DNA of 64,000 nt, taken from NCBI RefSeq assembly GCF_013087515.1, contig NZ_JABFCN010000028.1, positions 62,001 to 126,000 on the forward strand, in the 5' to 3' direction. Shown in pieces: positions 52,269 through 60,292 of the stretch. Each line of letters starts with the position of its first letter. Position 1 is the stretch's first letter. Source of the DNA: Rhizobium sophorae. Its GTDB lineage: Bacteria > Pseudomonadota > Alphaproteobacteria > Rhizobiales > Rhizobiaceae. The position numbers and the translations under genes are program-made. The notes beneath the pieces were generated by a model. It searched no databases. It was given only the letters and a program-made list of their open reading frames with translations, and had not been told where the DNA came from.

Positions 52269-52475
52269 ATGGGCAATCCGAAAAAGGACGCCGCGGGCCA
52301 GTTTGCCAAATCCCAGGCCGACAGGAAGAGCACTGGTGTCGCCAGCGCCAAGCCGACCGTGATCACCGGCTCGGAGGATGCCACGGTGAACAAGAACCCG
52401 CCGGGCAAGAAGGCGGGGAAGGACTGGGACATCAACTACGATCCGGCCGATATGAACGAGGGGCGCATGCGCTGA
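52269..52475 (+). CDS. 68-residue hydrophilic protein
   Basis: ATG 52269 follows the previous stop by one base, with AAAGG upstream, so the two small genes are coupled. Composition is Lys/Asp/Ala-rich (GNPKKDAAGQFAKSQADRKS) with a possible short structured end (DWDINYDPADMNEGRMR). No known domain. Likely a small stress or general-response protein by analogy only. Confidence 0.65.
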   Translation: MGNPKKDAAGQFAKSQADRKSTGVASAKPTVITGSEDATVNKNPPGKKAGKDWDINYDPADMNEGRMR

Positions 52476-52552
52476 GTGCTCCCGACTTGCGGCATGCTGA
52501 TGTCGGCGCGCCCGCCTCGTCTTTCGAGGGGCGCCCCAGGACGGCTCTCTTG

Positions 52553-53443
52553 CTACCTACCAAAATAGGCCGAGTGGTCGATATCGGCGAGCAGGCCGGG
52601 CTCTGCCGGCTGCCAGCCGAGGAGGGCGCGGGTGTGGGCGCTCGAGGTCGGCACGTCGAAACCTGCAAACATTCCGAACCAGCCGAAATGCTCTGCCGCC
52701 TCTTCCCGCGACAGCGAGACGGCCGGCACGTTGAGCCGCCGGGCGATGAGCTCCGCGATCTCCCGGAATGCCACACTTTCTTCCGCCACCGCCAGGAACG
52801 GACCGCCGACAGCGCCGCGCTCCAGCGCCAGGCGATAGACGCGGGCGGCATCAAGCCTGTGCACGGCCGGCCAGCGATTGGCCCCGTCGCCGATATAGGC
52901 GGAGACGCCCTTCCGCCGGGCAGTATCGATCAGGATCGGCACGAAGCCGTGGTCGCCATGGCCGTGCACCGAGGGCGGGAGCCGGACGGTGGAGGCGCGC
53001 ACGCCGCGGGCGACAAGCGATACTGCTGTGATTTCGGAGGCACGGGGATAGGTGTCGGTCGAAGGCATCGGCGGGTCCTTCTCGGTGCCGATGCGGCCCG
53101 GCGCGTGGCCGAGGCCTGCCGTCACCAGCAGCGGACGGCTGGAACCGCGCAGCGCTTCGCCGAGCGCTTCGATGGCGCGCCGGTCGGCGGCGCAGTTTTC
53201 GGCGAATTTCGAGAAATCATGGTTGAAGGCCGTGTGGATGACGCCGTCCGCCCCGGTCGCGCCGCGTTGCAAGCCCTCCAGGTCGTCGAGCGTGCCGCGC
53301 TGGACTTCTGCGCCTGATGCCGCCAGTTCGGCCGCTCCCTTGTCCGAGCGGGCAAGACCAAGCACCTGGTGGCCGCCGGCGATCAATTCATTGACGACGG
53401 CCGAGCCGACCCATCCGGTCGCTCCAGTGACGAATACGCGCAT
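52553..53443 (-). CDS. NAD(P)-dependent epimerase/reductase (extended SDR)
   Basis: A 296-residue Rossmann-fold protein: the dinucleotide loop TGATGWVG (6-13), then LARSDKGAAELAASGAEV, VIHTAFNHD, and the later VRLPPSVHGHGDHGFVP. It looks like an atypical SDR of the NmrA/epimerase type; the YxxxK site appears modified (TYPRASE), so activity may differ. ATG 53443 follows AGGAG at eight bases. It is divergent from an XRE-type regulator with repeated operator-like sites between. Confidence 0.9.
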   Translation of the reverse strand: MRVFVTGATGWVGSAVVNELIAGGHQVLGLARSDKGAAELAASGAEVQRGTLDDLEGLQRGATGADGVIHTAFNHDFSKFAENCAADRRAIEALGEALRGSSRPLLVTAGLGHAPGRIGTEKDPPMPSTDTYPRASEITAVSLVARGVRASTVRLPPSVHGHGDHGFVPILIDTARRKGVSAYIGDGANRWPAVHRLDAARVYRLALERGAVGGPFLAVAEESVAFREIAELIARRLNVPAVSLSREEAAEHFGWFGMFAGFDVPTSSAHTRALLGWQPAEPGLLADIDHSAYFGR

Positions 53444-53487
53444 GTCGATGTCTCCTGATTTGGGGCGACAGATATCGGACGGGCTGA

Positions 53488-53519
53488 TATCATGGTAAAG
53501 TAGTGACCTTATCATGGTA
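53488..53519. promoter_or_regulatory. two direct TATCATGGTA repeats, 22 bp apart
   Basis: TATCATGGTA occurs at 53488-53497 and 53510-53519, a spacing of two helical turns, in the 90-base gap between the divergent SDR and XRE genes. Position and spacing fit binding sites for the XRE-type regulator encoded next to it. Confidence 0.6.
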
Positions 53520-53533
53520 TAAAAGCTAATAGG

Positions 53534-54358
53534 ATGAGCGCATTCACCACCTCGGGCAATCGGCTGGGCGCCTATCTCAAGGACCGCCGCACCAGGCTCG
53601 ATCCCGCCGCCCTCGGTTTTGCGGCTGAGCGTCGCCGCACGCCCGGGCTTCGCCGCGAGGAGGTGGCGAGCCGCGCCAATATCAGCCCGACCTGGTACAC
53701 CTGGCTGGAGCAGGGCCGCGGCGGCGCGCCATCGGCCGACGTGCTCGACCGGATCGCCCGCGCCCTGATGCTGACCGATATCGAGCGCGAACATCTCTTC
53801 CTGATCGGCCTCGGCCGGCCGCCGGAGGTGCGCTATCGCAAGGAGGAGGGAATCACGCCGCGATTGCAGGGCGTGCTCGACGCGCTGGATCCGTGCCCAG
53901 CGCTGATCCGCACCGCGATCTGGGACGTGGTCGGCTGGAACCGGGCGGCGACCGTGCTGCTCACCGATTACGGCGCCCTGCCGCCGGAAGAGCGCAACGT
54001 GCTGCGCTTCATCTTTCTCGATCCGCGCGTGCGCGCCGCACAATACGACTGGGAAAGTGTCGCCCGCTTCGTCGTCGCCGCCTTCCGCGTGGACGCGGCC
54101 CGCGCCGGCGCGGCAGCTGAGGTCGAGCCGCTGATCGACGAACTCTGCCACAAGAGCCCGGAATTTCTCGCCATGTGGCGCGACAACGACGTGCGCACCC
54201 ACGGCGAGGGCGCTAAACACATAAAACATCCCGTGCTCGGCCTGCTCTCCTTCGAATATTCCGCCTTCCAGGTGGACGGACGGCCCGATCTCAGCATGGT
54301 GGTGTACAATCCGGCGACGGCAGAGGATGCGGCGAAGATCAGGGGGGTGGTGGGCTGA
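53534..54358 (+). CDS. XRE-type HTH regulator with MmyB-like ligand domain
   Basis: A 274-residue regulator. The HTH_31/XRE domain covers about 8-85 (LGAYLKDRRTRLDP, RRTPGLRREEVASRANISPTWYTWLEQGRG). The C-terminal part is an MmyB-like (PAS-fold) ligand domain (RTAIWDVVGWNRAATVLL, ERNVLRFIFLDPRVR, HPVLGLLSFEYSAFQVDGRPDLSMVVYNP). Such proteins often control one adjacent oxidoreductase gene, here the divergent SDR gene. Confidence 0.93.
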   Translation: MSAFTTSGNRLGAYLKDRRTRLDPAALGFAAERRRTPGLRREEVASRANISPTWYTWLEQGRGGAPSADVLDRIARALMLTDIEREHLFLIGLGRPPEVRYRKEEGITPRLQGVLDALDPCPALIRTAIWDVVGWNRAATVLLTDYGALPPEERNVLRFIFLDPRVRAAQYDWESVARFVVAAFRVDAARAGAAAEVEPLIDELCHKSPEFLAMWRDNDVRTHGEGAKHIKHPVLGLLSFEYSAFQVDGRPDLSMVVYNPATAEDAAKIRGVVG

Positions 54359-54477
54359 GGCCAGGGCAATTGCCGATCGATGATATAGTGGTCTTCATCG
54401 CCTCAATCCCGACAAATCTGCCGTCATTCTGTGCATCGACGCGCGCAAGATTTGACCCGCGCGGATGGGGGATTTCA

Positions 54478-54936
54478 ATGAATTCATATCATGCCGCGGC
54501 TTTGGTCGCCGCGTCGGTCCTGATGGTGTTGTCGGCTTCGGCGGCATCCGCCTGCAGTTGCGGGCGGTCGTCCACGAAGGACAAATTTGCGGAAGCTGAT
54601 TTGATCGTGAAAGGCCGTATGAAGCTGGTGACCTTCGGCGTCGAGATTCCAGATCCGCGATCCGAAGGCGAGGTGCCACGGCTGACGCGTGGCGACTTTG
54701 AGGTCGACAAGGTTCTGAAGGGGACCTTCAAGGGCAAAACTCTATCGATCTATACAGGCGCCGGCATGGGGGACTGCGGGCGTCTGGGGGAGTTCCTCTC
54801 CGCGGCGTTTTACTACCATAGCGACAAATTCGCCGTTTACGAATTCGGGTTGTCGAAAACCGAATTTGCAGGGCAGACACTCTATTTTACGTCGATCTGC
54901 GACTATGCGAAGGGTCCAAAGGACGGTCAAGAATAG
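54478..54936 (+). CDS. TIMP/netrin-like exported protein
   Basis: A 152-residue protein with a signal peptide (MNSYHAAALVAASVLMVLSASAASA-CSC). The mature form starts CSCGRSSTKDKFAEADLIVKG, the Cys-first pattern of TIMP/NTR-like domains, followed by FEVDKVLKGTFKGKTLSIYTG, GDCGRL and SICDYAKGPKDGQ. Four Cys residues may form disulfides. ATG 54478 has GGGGGA five bases upstream. Relatives in the window are 33885-34457 and the broken copy at 59876-60242. Function unknown. Confidence 0.78.
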   Translation: MNSYHAAALVAASVLMVLSASAASACSCGRSSTKDKFAEADLIVKGRMKLVTFGVEIPDPRSEGEVPRLTRGDFEVDKVLKGTFKGKTLSIYTGAGMGDCGRLGEFLSAAFYYHSDKFAVYEFGLSKTEFAGQTLYFTSICDYAKGPKDGQE

Positions 54937-55005
54937 GCGGCGAAGCACCCATCGAGATTGCCTTGCCCGTGCTGAGCCGTGACCGCCAGCACCGCGTAGG
55001 GCCTT

Positions 55006-55419
55006 TCACTTGACCACCTTCACGCTCAACACCCCTTCTTCCGTTTTCCCTTCTTCATAGGGCGAACGGATGACGAGCCGGTCGCTGCCGGTGTAGCCGG
55101 AGTTGGCCGTATAATAGCCGACGACGCCGTTGACCTTGGTGGTTTCGCATTTCGATGCCTTTCCGTCGAGCTTGGGGAAGAGCGGTTCGTGGACGATTTC
55201 AAGGCGGCCGTGCTTGGGCCGTTCGACGACATCCATGGCGGGGTAGTCGATATGGCGGCAGTTGTCGTCGATGTGCCAGTTCTTGGCCACCAGCGTTCTG
55301 ACGCCGCTGCGGGCGGTGATTGAGAGAGACTGCTGGCGGAAGCCATCGGAGGTGGTCGTGCAGCTCGCAAGCGGAATCGTTGCCGCCGATAATATTATGA
55401 AAATAAATAGGTTTTTCAA
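55006..55419 (-). CDS. hypothetical lipoprotein, probable TTG start
   Basis: A 137-residue protein. A TTG at 55419 has AAGGA seven bases upstream and opens directly on a lipoprotein signal (LKNLFIFIILSAATIPLASC, lipobox LASC), which an upstream frame start at 55473 would bury. The mature part is beta-rich and polar (RPKHGRLEIVHEPLFPK, GYYTANSGYTGSDRLVIRSPY). It should be anchored to the outer or inner membrane from the periplasm. Not a recognised family. Confidence 0.68.
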   Translation of the reverse strand: MKNLFIFIILSAATIPLASCTTTSDGFRQQSLSITARSGVRTLVAKNWHIDDNCRHIDYPAMDVVERPKHGRLEIVHEPLFPKLDGKASKCETTKVNGVVGYYTANSGYTGSDRLVIRSPYEEGKTEEGVLSVKVVK

Positions 55420-55738
55420 TTTCTGATCCTTATTTTCTGATGGAATGGATAGTTGGAACTTTCGTAGAGTCAACAGGAATGCGAAGGCGCCCGCCTCGTC
55501 CTTCGGGCTTCAGCCTTCGGCTTCCGCGCCTCAAGGATGAGGCTCTCTTGAACTCTACGCGGCATGATCCCGCGTCCCTCATGCCGAGGGTAGTAGTTCG
55601 TAGGGCAAAAGCTCCACGCATGACAAAGCTGTGAAAAGCTAAAATGCTACTCCTACTAGAAAATTCATTGACCTGCCCGGGTCTCGGCTGCTTTCCTTCC
55701 GATAGACCAAGGCGAATGGATCTTGAAGGAGATATCCA

Positions 55739-57277
55739 ATGACAGTGTTTGCAAAACCTGTGGCGGTCGATGATGTCACTAGCGCTTCCGAGAATGAGCT
55801 GATCTCAGGCAATCTGCTGGATAATGATCTGGCCGGAGGCTCCGGCAACATGTTTCTCAACTTTTTCGACGGCGAGAGGGTGCTTGCCAAGAAGGATGGT
55901 GCGATCACCGATATCGAGGGTGAGTACGGCAGGTTCCACGTCAAGGCCGACGGCTCCTACACCTATACGCTGAACGAGGCTGCAAAGGCGGGCTTCGTTG
56001 AGGGAATGACGCTGACGGAGACGATTGGCTACAAGATTTCCGACGGCGCGGGCAACACCGATGTCGGCCATTTCACGCTCGATATTCACGGGGTCACGAG
56101 CCCGCCGGTCGCGGTCGACGACGCCTTCTCCTTCCGCGAAGGAAGCGAGATGGCCCGTAACGTGCTCGCCAATGATCACCCGGGAGAGGCGGGCACGCTC
56201 TTCCTGCGCTCGGTCGAGGGCACCAGCATTCCTGCCGGTCAGGGGCAAGGGCAGACGACCGACGTGGCGGGTAAATTCGGCACCTTCCATTTCGCAGGCG
56301 ATGGAAGCTTCACCTACGATCTCGATCCTGCCGTGAAGGCGGACCTCAACGACGGCGAGCATGTCACGGAGAAACTCCAATATTACAAGGTCTCCGACGG
56401 CGCCGGTCACGCGGATGCCGGCGTGATCACCCTGACCGTCGACGGCGTGACGGACGGGAAGTCGTTGAACACCAATCATGTCGAGGCCCAGGCGGATGTG
56501 GTGCGCCCCTTCCTGGACCATTACGAGCTCCAGGGGGTCGCGATCGATCCGCAAACCGGCAAGTATTACGTTGCATCCGGCCATGGTTTTCCAGACGATT
56601 CCATGGTGAGCATTTACGACAACGCCGCGGCATTCGAAGCCGACCATGCCAGCGGCGCCATCTCTCTCGGCGACTATGACAAGGGCGAATATGACATCGG
56701 CGGAACCTATTTTTCGGTCCGCGGCGGCGAGATCATCGGAAGAACCAACGAGGTGAGAGGCGAAGGCCCTTTCCCCGATCAGACCTATCTCGCAAAGTGG
56801 GATGCCGCAGACGGATCGCTCGATCAGCAGGGCGACCCGATCCCCGGGCTCATCGGCGAGAATGGGGCGGGTACGTTCGACTGGGGTGGATACACGGCCG
56901 TCAATACGATGCAGGATTCGACCGGCATTTACGTCGTCGGCCGCATCAATGATTCCACCTGGCAGGTCTCCAAAATCGATCCCGAAACGCTGAGCCCGAT
57001 CGAATCCAAGACCTTCGCGGCGGGCGGGCTCGGATACGGCTTTGCCGTCAACGGCACGTTCTTCTTCGGCGATTCCTCCAGCAGCGAGCATATCGGCACG
57101 GCCTTCGACTTCGAAACCGGGGTCAAGACAGCGGTTGACGTCAACATCGCCATACCGGGAGACGACTTGATCACCAACGTGGTCTATGACGCGGCGGCGG
57201 ATAATCTCTACATCACCAACAGCATGACCGACGAAATCGCCGTGGTGCACAACATCTCGGACAGTCTGTGCGTCTAG
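55739..57277 (+). CDS. VCBS/cadherin-like repeat protein with C-terminal propeller-like region
   Basis: A 512-residue acidic protein. Two ~120-residue tandem repeats start PVAVDDVTSASENELISGNLLDND and PPVAVDDAFSFREGSEMARNVLAND and include Y.ISDGAG or Y.VSDGAG strands, as in VCBS or dystroglycan-type cadherin-like repeats. Residues 246-512 look like a beta-propeller (GVAIDPQTGKYYVASG, SKIDPETLSPIESK, NLYITNSMTDEIAVV). No N-terminal signal is present, which would fit type I secretion, although no clear GGxGxD nonapeptides are seen. ATG 55739 follows AAGGAG. Confidence 0.75.
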   Translation: MTVFAKPVAVDDVTSASENELISGNLLDNDLAGGSGNMFLNFFDGERVLAKKDGAITDIEGEYGRFHVKADGSYTYTLNEAAKAGFVEGMTLTETIGYKISDGAGNTDVGHFTLDIHGVTSPPVAVDDAFSFREGSEMARNVLANDHPGEAGTLFLRSVEGTSIPAGQGQGQTTDVAGKFGTFHFAGDGSFTYDLDPAVKADLNDGEHVTEKLQYYKVSDGAGHADAGVITLTVDGVTDGKSLNTNHVEAQADVVRPFLDHYELQGVAIDPQTGKYYVASGHGFPDDSMVSIYDNAAAFEADHASGAISLGDYDKGEYDIGGTYFSVRGGEIIGRTNEVRGEGPFPDQTYLAKWDAADGSLDQQGDPIPGLIGENGAGTFDWGGYTAVNTMQDSTGIYVVGRINDSTWQVSKIDPETLSPIESKTFAAGGLGYGFAVNGTFFFGDSSSSEHIGTAFDFETGVKTAVDVNIAIPGDDLITNVVYDAAADNLYITNSMTDEIAVVHNISDSLCV

Positions 57278-57287
57278 TGCATCGGCC

Positions 57288-57375
57288 CGAAAATCGGAAT
57301 CGGTTTCGGAAAGCACGACGCGAGGATCGAAAGAGTTGGCGTCCTTTGTGCGTCCGAAAGGACGCACGGCGCTCT
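57288..57375. repeat. two palindromic repeats between convergent genes
   Basis: The first is CCGAAAATCGGAATCGGTTT around 57288-57310, a common rhizobial hairpin. The second (57332-57375) pairs AGAG...GCGTCCTTT with AAAGGACGC...GCTCT and is related to the repeat at 49259-49300. They probably terminate the VCBS gene and the convergent FtsZ gene. Confidence 0.65.
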
Positions 57376-57482
57376 AATGGGGCTTAACCGCTCGAATGGT
57401 GACACCGCCCCGCTCTTTACGGCGGGGCGTTTGACCGGCCGGAGCCCTCGGAAACACAAATCAGCAGAAAATTGCAGCCGCG

Positions 57483-58502
57483 CTACTGCAACGTGCGCGT
57501 CTGAACCTGCTCGGCGGCGTGAGACGCGGATGCGGGCAGCGGGCTGCCTTCAAGGCCGGTCGCTACCACTGAGACGCGGAACTTGCCATCGAGGCTGCGG
57601 TCGAAGATCGCGCCGACGACGATATCGGCGTCTTCCTGCACTTCGTCACGAATGCGGCTTGCCGCCTCGTCCACTTCGAACAGCGTCATATCCGAACCAC
57701 CGGAAATCGAGATCAGCACGCCCCTGGCGCCCCGCATCGAGATATCGTCGAGAAGCGGGTTGGCAATCGCCGCTTCCGCCGCCTTCATCGCGCGGCTTTC
57801 ACCGGAGGCTTCGCCAGTGCCCATCATGGCGCGGCCCATACCTTGCATGACCGACTTCACGTCGGCAAAATCGAGGTTGATCAGGCCTTCCTTGACGATG
57901 AGATCGGTAATGCAGCCGACGCCCGCATAGAGCACACGGTCGGCCGTCATGAAGGCATCGGCGAACGTCGTTTTTGCATCAGCAATGCGGAAGAGATTTT
58001 GATTGGGAATGACGATCACCGTATCGGCCGCCTGGCGAAGCGCCTCGATGCCGATTTCTGCCATCCGCATGCGGCGGTTACCTTCGAAGGTAAAGGGCTT
58101 GGTGACGACACCGACCGTAAGGATGCCGGCGGCACGCGCAGCGCGGGCGATGACAGGTGCAGCACCCGTGCCCGTTCCACCGCCCATGCCGGCGGTGACG
58201 AAGCACATGTGCGAGCCGGCCAGGTGATCCATGATCTCATCGAGCGACTCTTCGGCAGCCGCATGGCCGACCTCGGGCAACGAACCGGCGCCGAGACCCT
58301 CCGTCACATTCGCGCCAAGCTGGATGCGGCGCGTCGCCTTGGAGGTGGCCAGCACCTGGGCGTCGGTGTTCGCAGCGACGAATTCGACGCCTGCCAGCTT
58401 TTCCGCGATCATATTGTTGATCGCATTGCCACCACCGCCGCCGACGCCGATGACTGTAATATGCGGCCGTAGTCCAGAAATGCCGCTCTTGGCGTCCGTC
58501 AT
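57483..58502 (-). CDS. ftsZ2: truncated FtsZ paralogue (FtsZ2-type, no C-terminal tail)
   Basis: A 339-residue tubulin-like GTPase: GVGGGGGNAINNM, the tubulin signature GGGTGTG (107-113), NTDAQ, the T7 synergy loop NLDFADV, and the beta-rich C-terminal subdomain. It stops at about residue 339, without the linker and C-terminal peptide that bind FtsA and other partners. Sinorhizobium meliloti has a similar short FtsZ2. ATG 58502 follows AAGGAG at six bases; ATG 58535 is possible. No division genes such as ftsA/ftsQ/murC are adjacent, unlike the main ftsZ. Confidence 0.9.
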   Translation of the reverse strand: MTDAKSGISGLRPHITVIGVGGGGGNAINNMIAEKLAGVEFVAANTDAQVLATSKATRRIQLGANVTEGLGAGSLPEVGHAAAEESLDEIMDHLAGSHMCFVTAGMGGGTGTGAAPVIARAARAAGILTVGVVTKPFTFEGNRRMRMAEIGIEALRQAADTVIVIPNQNLFRIADAKTTFADAFMTADRVLYAGVGCITDLIVKEGLINLDFADVKSVMQGMGRAMMGTGEASGESRAMKAAEAAIANPLLDDISMRGARGVLISISGGSDMTLFEVDEAASRIRDEVQEDADIVVGAIFDRSLDGKFRVSVVATGLEGSPLPASASHAAEQVQTRTLQ

Positions 58503-58852
58503 CGCGCTCTCCTTTGATGCTTCGTTCATGCCCACCCTCGTTTGCGGACGGCGAATCGTGCGCTAGGATACCCGAGCAACAAGGCAGAGGCGAGGCGAAA
58601 GACGTCTCAGCGGGAGCGATCAAGATCAGGACGGGGGCTTGGTGCTGCTTTGAGGGAGGGCGCCGTGGCGGCCACTCCTTCAGCTGGATGCGTGGACCGG
58701 CTTTGGCCCATGAATTGGAACCAGGATCGCACCCGTGCTGTTTAACTGAAAGACGTGCGCAAGCGCCGATAACAGGGACGCCGATCGCGGGAGAGCCGGC
58801 CTATCTCGGCAATGACGATCGGTCTTTCAGTTCACCTATGGAGGAGCACGAC
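58503..58852. other. divergent intergenic region between ftsZ2 and a small gene
   Basis: A 350-base gap without a convincing gene. It should contain the ftsZ2 promoter and that of the small gene at 58853. No dyad or riboswitch-like structure was noticed. Confidence 0.4.
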
Positions 58853-59065
58853 ATGCAAACGACCCGATCGAAAGAACTGGCGGATGAATATCTGCGGCTT
58901 GGCGGCAAACGGCTGGCCAAGATCGATGATAATATCGTCAAGATCCGCCACTGGGAGGATGACACGCCGGAGGCCGAGGCTTTCTGGCAGAAGAACATTG
59001 AGCCGCTGGACGAGCGGCGCCGCGTAGAGGTCGAAACACACCTTCCCACGATCAACGACAGGTGA
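58853..59065 (+). CDS. 70-residue hypothetical protein
   Basis: ATG 58853 is preceded by GGAGGAG five bases upstream, a very strong ribosome site. The protein is acidic and helical (LADEYLRLGGKRLAKIDDNIVKIRHWEDDTPEAEAFWQKNIEPL) and soluble. ATG 58838 in the same frame is an alternative but would place the ribosome site inside the gene. No family is recognised. Confidence 0.65.
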   Translation: MQTTRSKELADEYLRLGGKRLAKIDDNIVKIRHWEDDTPEAEAFWQKNIEPLDERRRVEVETHLPTINDR

Positions 59066-59181
59066 TCGCGAATCAACGACCGGTGACCGCGGCGATTTCC
59101 CGGGAGGCACTATCGAACGCGCCGGCTGTGCAGTACGCGCCGGTGCGGTAGGCGGAGTGTGCATCCGTCCCTACGAGATCG

Positions 59182-59790
59182 CTAGGGAAATGCGTCAATG
59201 AAGTTTTGATACACAATATAGAAGTGTTCGCCAACCTTGCTGACGCTGAAGGGCCAGTCCGAACCAGGATAGAGATTGACGCATTCTTTCTTTTCCGAGC
59301 ACAGTTTTTGGGTTCGCTGTTGCCAGGTGGCGGATTGCTCGCCGCTGGGCAGGGCAATCTCATCACTCTCATCGTACACAAGCGTCGTGGATGTTATCGC
59401 CTTGAACATACTGCCCCATGCAAATGTCCTGAATCGCGGCTCACCGCTCGTCACATCGGTTCGTTCGATCTCTGCCAGATACGCTTGTTTGTTCAAAGCA
59501 AGTCGAACGCTGTCGGGCGTTATGCCGGTGGCCGCAACGATGTAAATAATGACTATCCACGGAAGAGGCGTGAGCAAGAGCGACGCGACACGCCGCCAGC
59601 GCCGCCGCGCCAAGTTGATGCAGATGGAACCGGCGATGGCGATCACGGTCAGCGCGAAAGTGATGAGGCTGATGGTCCACCAGTCCCATTTGGGGGCCAG
59701 CCACCATAGCCAATGTTGCGCCAGGTACGGTAAAAACCAGATTGCATATGTCCACGTAAACTTGTCGCCACGTTTTTCCGACTGTGCCAC
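59182..59790 (-). CDS. hypothetical membrane protein
   Basis: A 202-residue protein with three likely N-terminal membrane segments (about 13-33, 36-58 ISLITFALTVIAIAGSICI, 68-90 LLLTPLPWIVIIYIVAATGI) and a polar C-terminal domain of about 110 residues with a short Cys pair (KLCSEKKECVNLYPG). The C-terminal part is likely periplasmic if the count of three is right. No known family. It is divergent from a broken TIMP-like gene. Confidence 0.6.
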   Translation of the reverse strand: MAQSEKRGDKFTWTYAIWFLPYLAQHWLWWLAPKWDWWTISLITFALTVIAIAGSICINLARRRWRRVASLLLTPLPWIVIIYIVAATGITPDSVRLALNKQAYLAEIERTDVTSGEPRFRTFAWGSMFKAITSTTLVYDESDEIALPSGEQSATWQQRTQKLCSEKKECVNLYPGSDWPFSVSKVGEHFYIVYQNFIDAFP

Positions 59791-59875
59791 GTTTAGCTAC
59801 CGGTCATTTTTTGATTCCCTGATCAACAATAACACGCAGGATAGATGGCGATTTGAAGAAGAGGGCGCGGCACTG

Positions 59876-60242
59876 ATGACCTATCTGAAACACGGCCTGC
59901 TGATTGCGGCCGCAGCGATATAAGCCGTCCAGCCGTCCGATGCCAATTGCCTGCTCGCATTCATCTTCGTCATCGCAGGACCGGTGTTCGTATTCGCGTG
60001 GCGAGTTTGAGATCCAGAAAGTGCTGAAGGGAACCTTCAAGGGCAAAAACCTATCGATGTATACGGGTTCCGGTATGGGAGACTGCGGTCGTTTAGGAGA
60101 GTTCCTCGCTTCGGCGATTAAGTACAACGATGAGAAATTCGTCGTCGAATTCGGCTTATCAAAAGCCGAACATGCCGGACAAGCTCTCTATTTCACGCCA
60201 ATCTGTGATTGCATAAAGGGTCCGAAGGACGGCCAACAATAA
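59876..60242 (+). pseudogene. broken TIMP/netrin-like paralogue
   Basis: The start MTYLKHGLLIAAAAI is a signal-peptide beginning that ends in TAA at 59921-59923. In a different phase from about 59997 the sequence reads RGEFEIQKVLKGTFKGKNLSMYTG and continues to ICDCIKGPKDGQQ, closely matching the C-terminal half of the protein at 54478-54936. The Cys-rich middle is missing or scrambled. It is a duplicated gene decayed by deletion and frameshift. Confidence 0.75.
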
Positions 60243-60292
60243 CACCGTCCCAAGCGTCGTCCGGTTCATGAAGATTGCCGCCGGCACGACGC

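Noticed and set aside
55805..57367. 520-codon minus-strand open frame
   Set aside because: Antisense of the VCBS-repeat gene, which has a good ribosome site and clear repeats; the antisense product has no family pattern.
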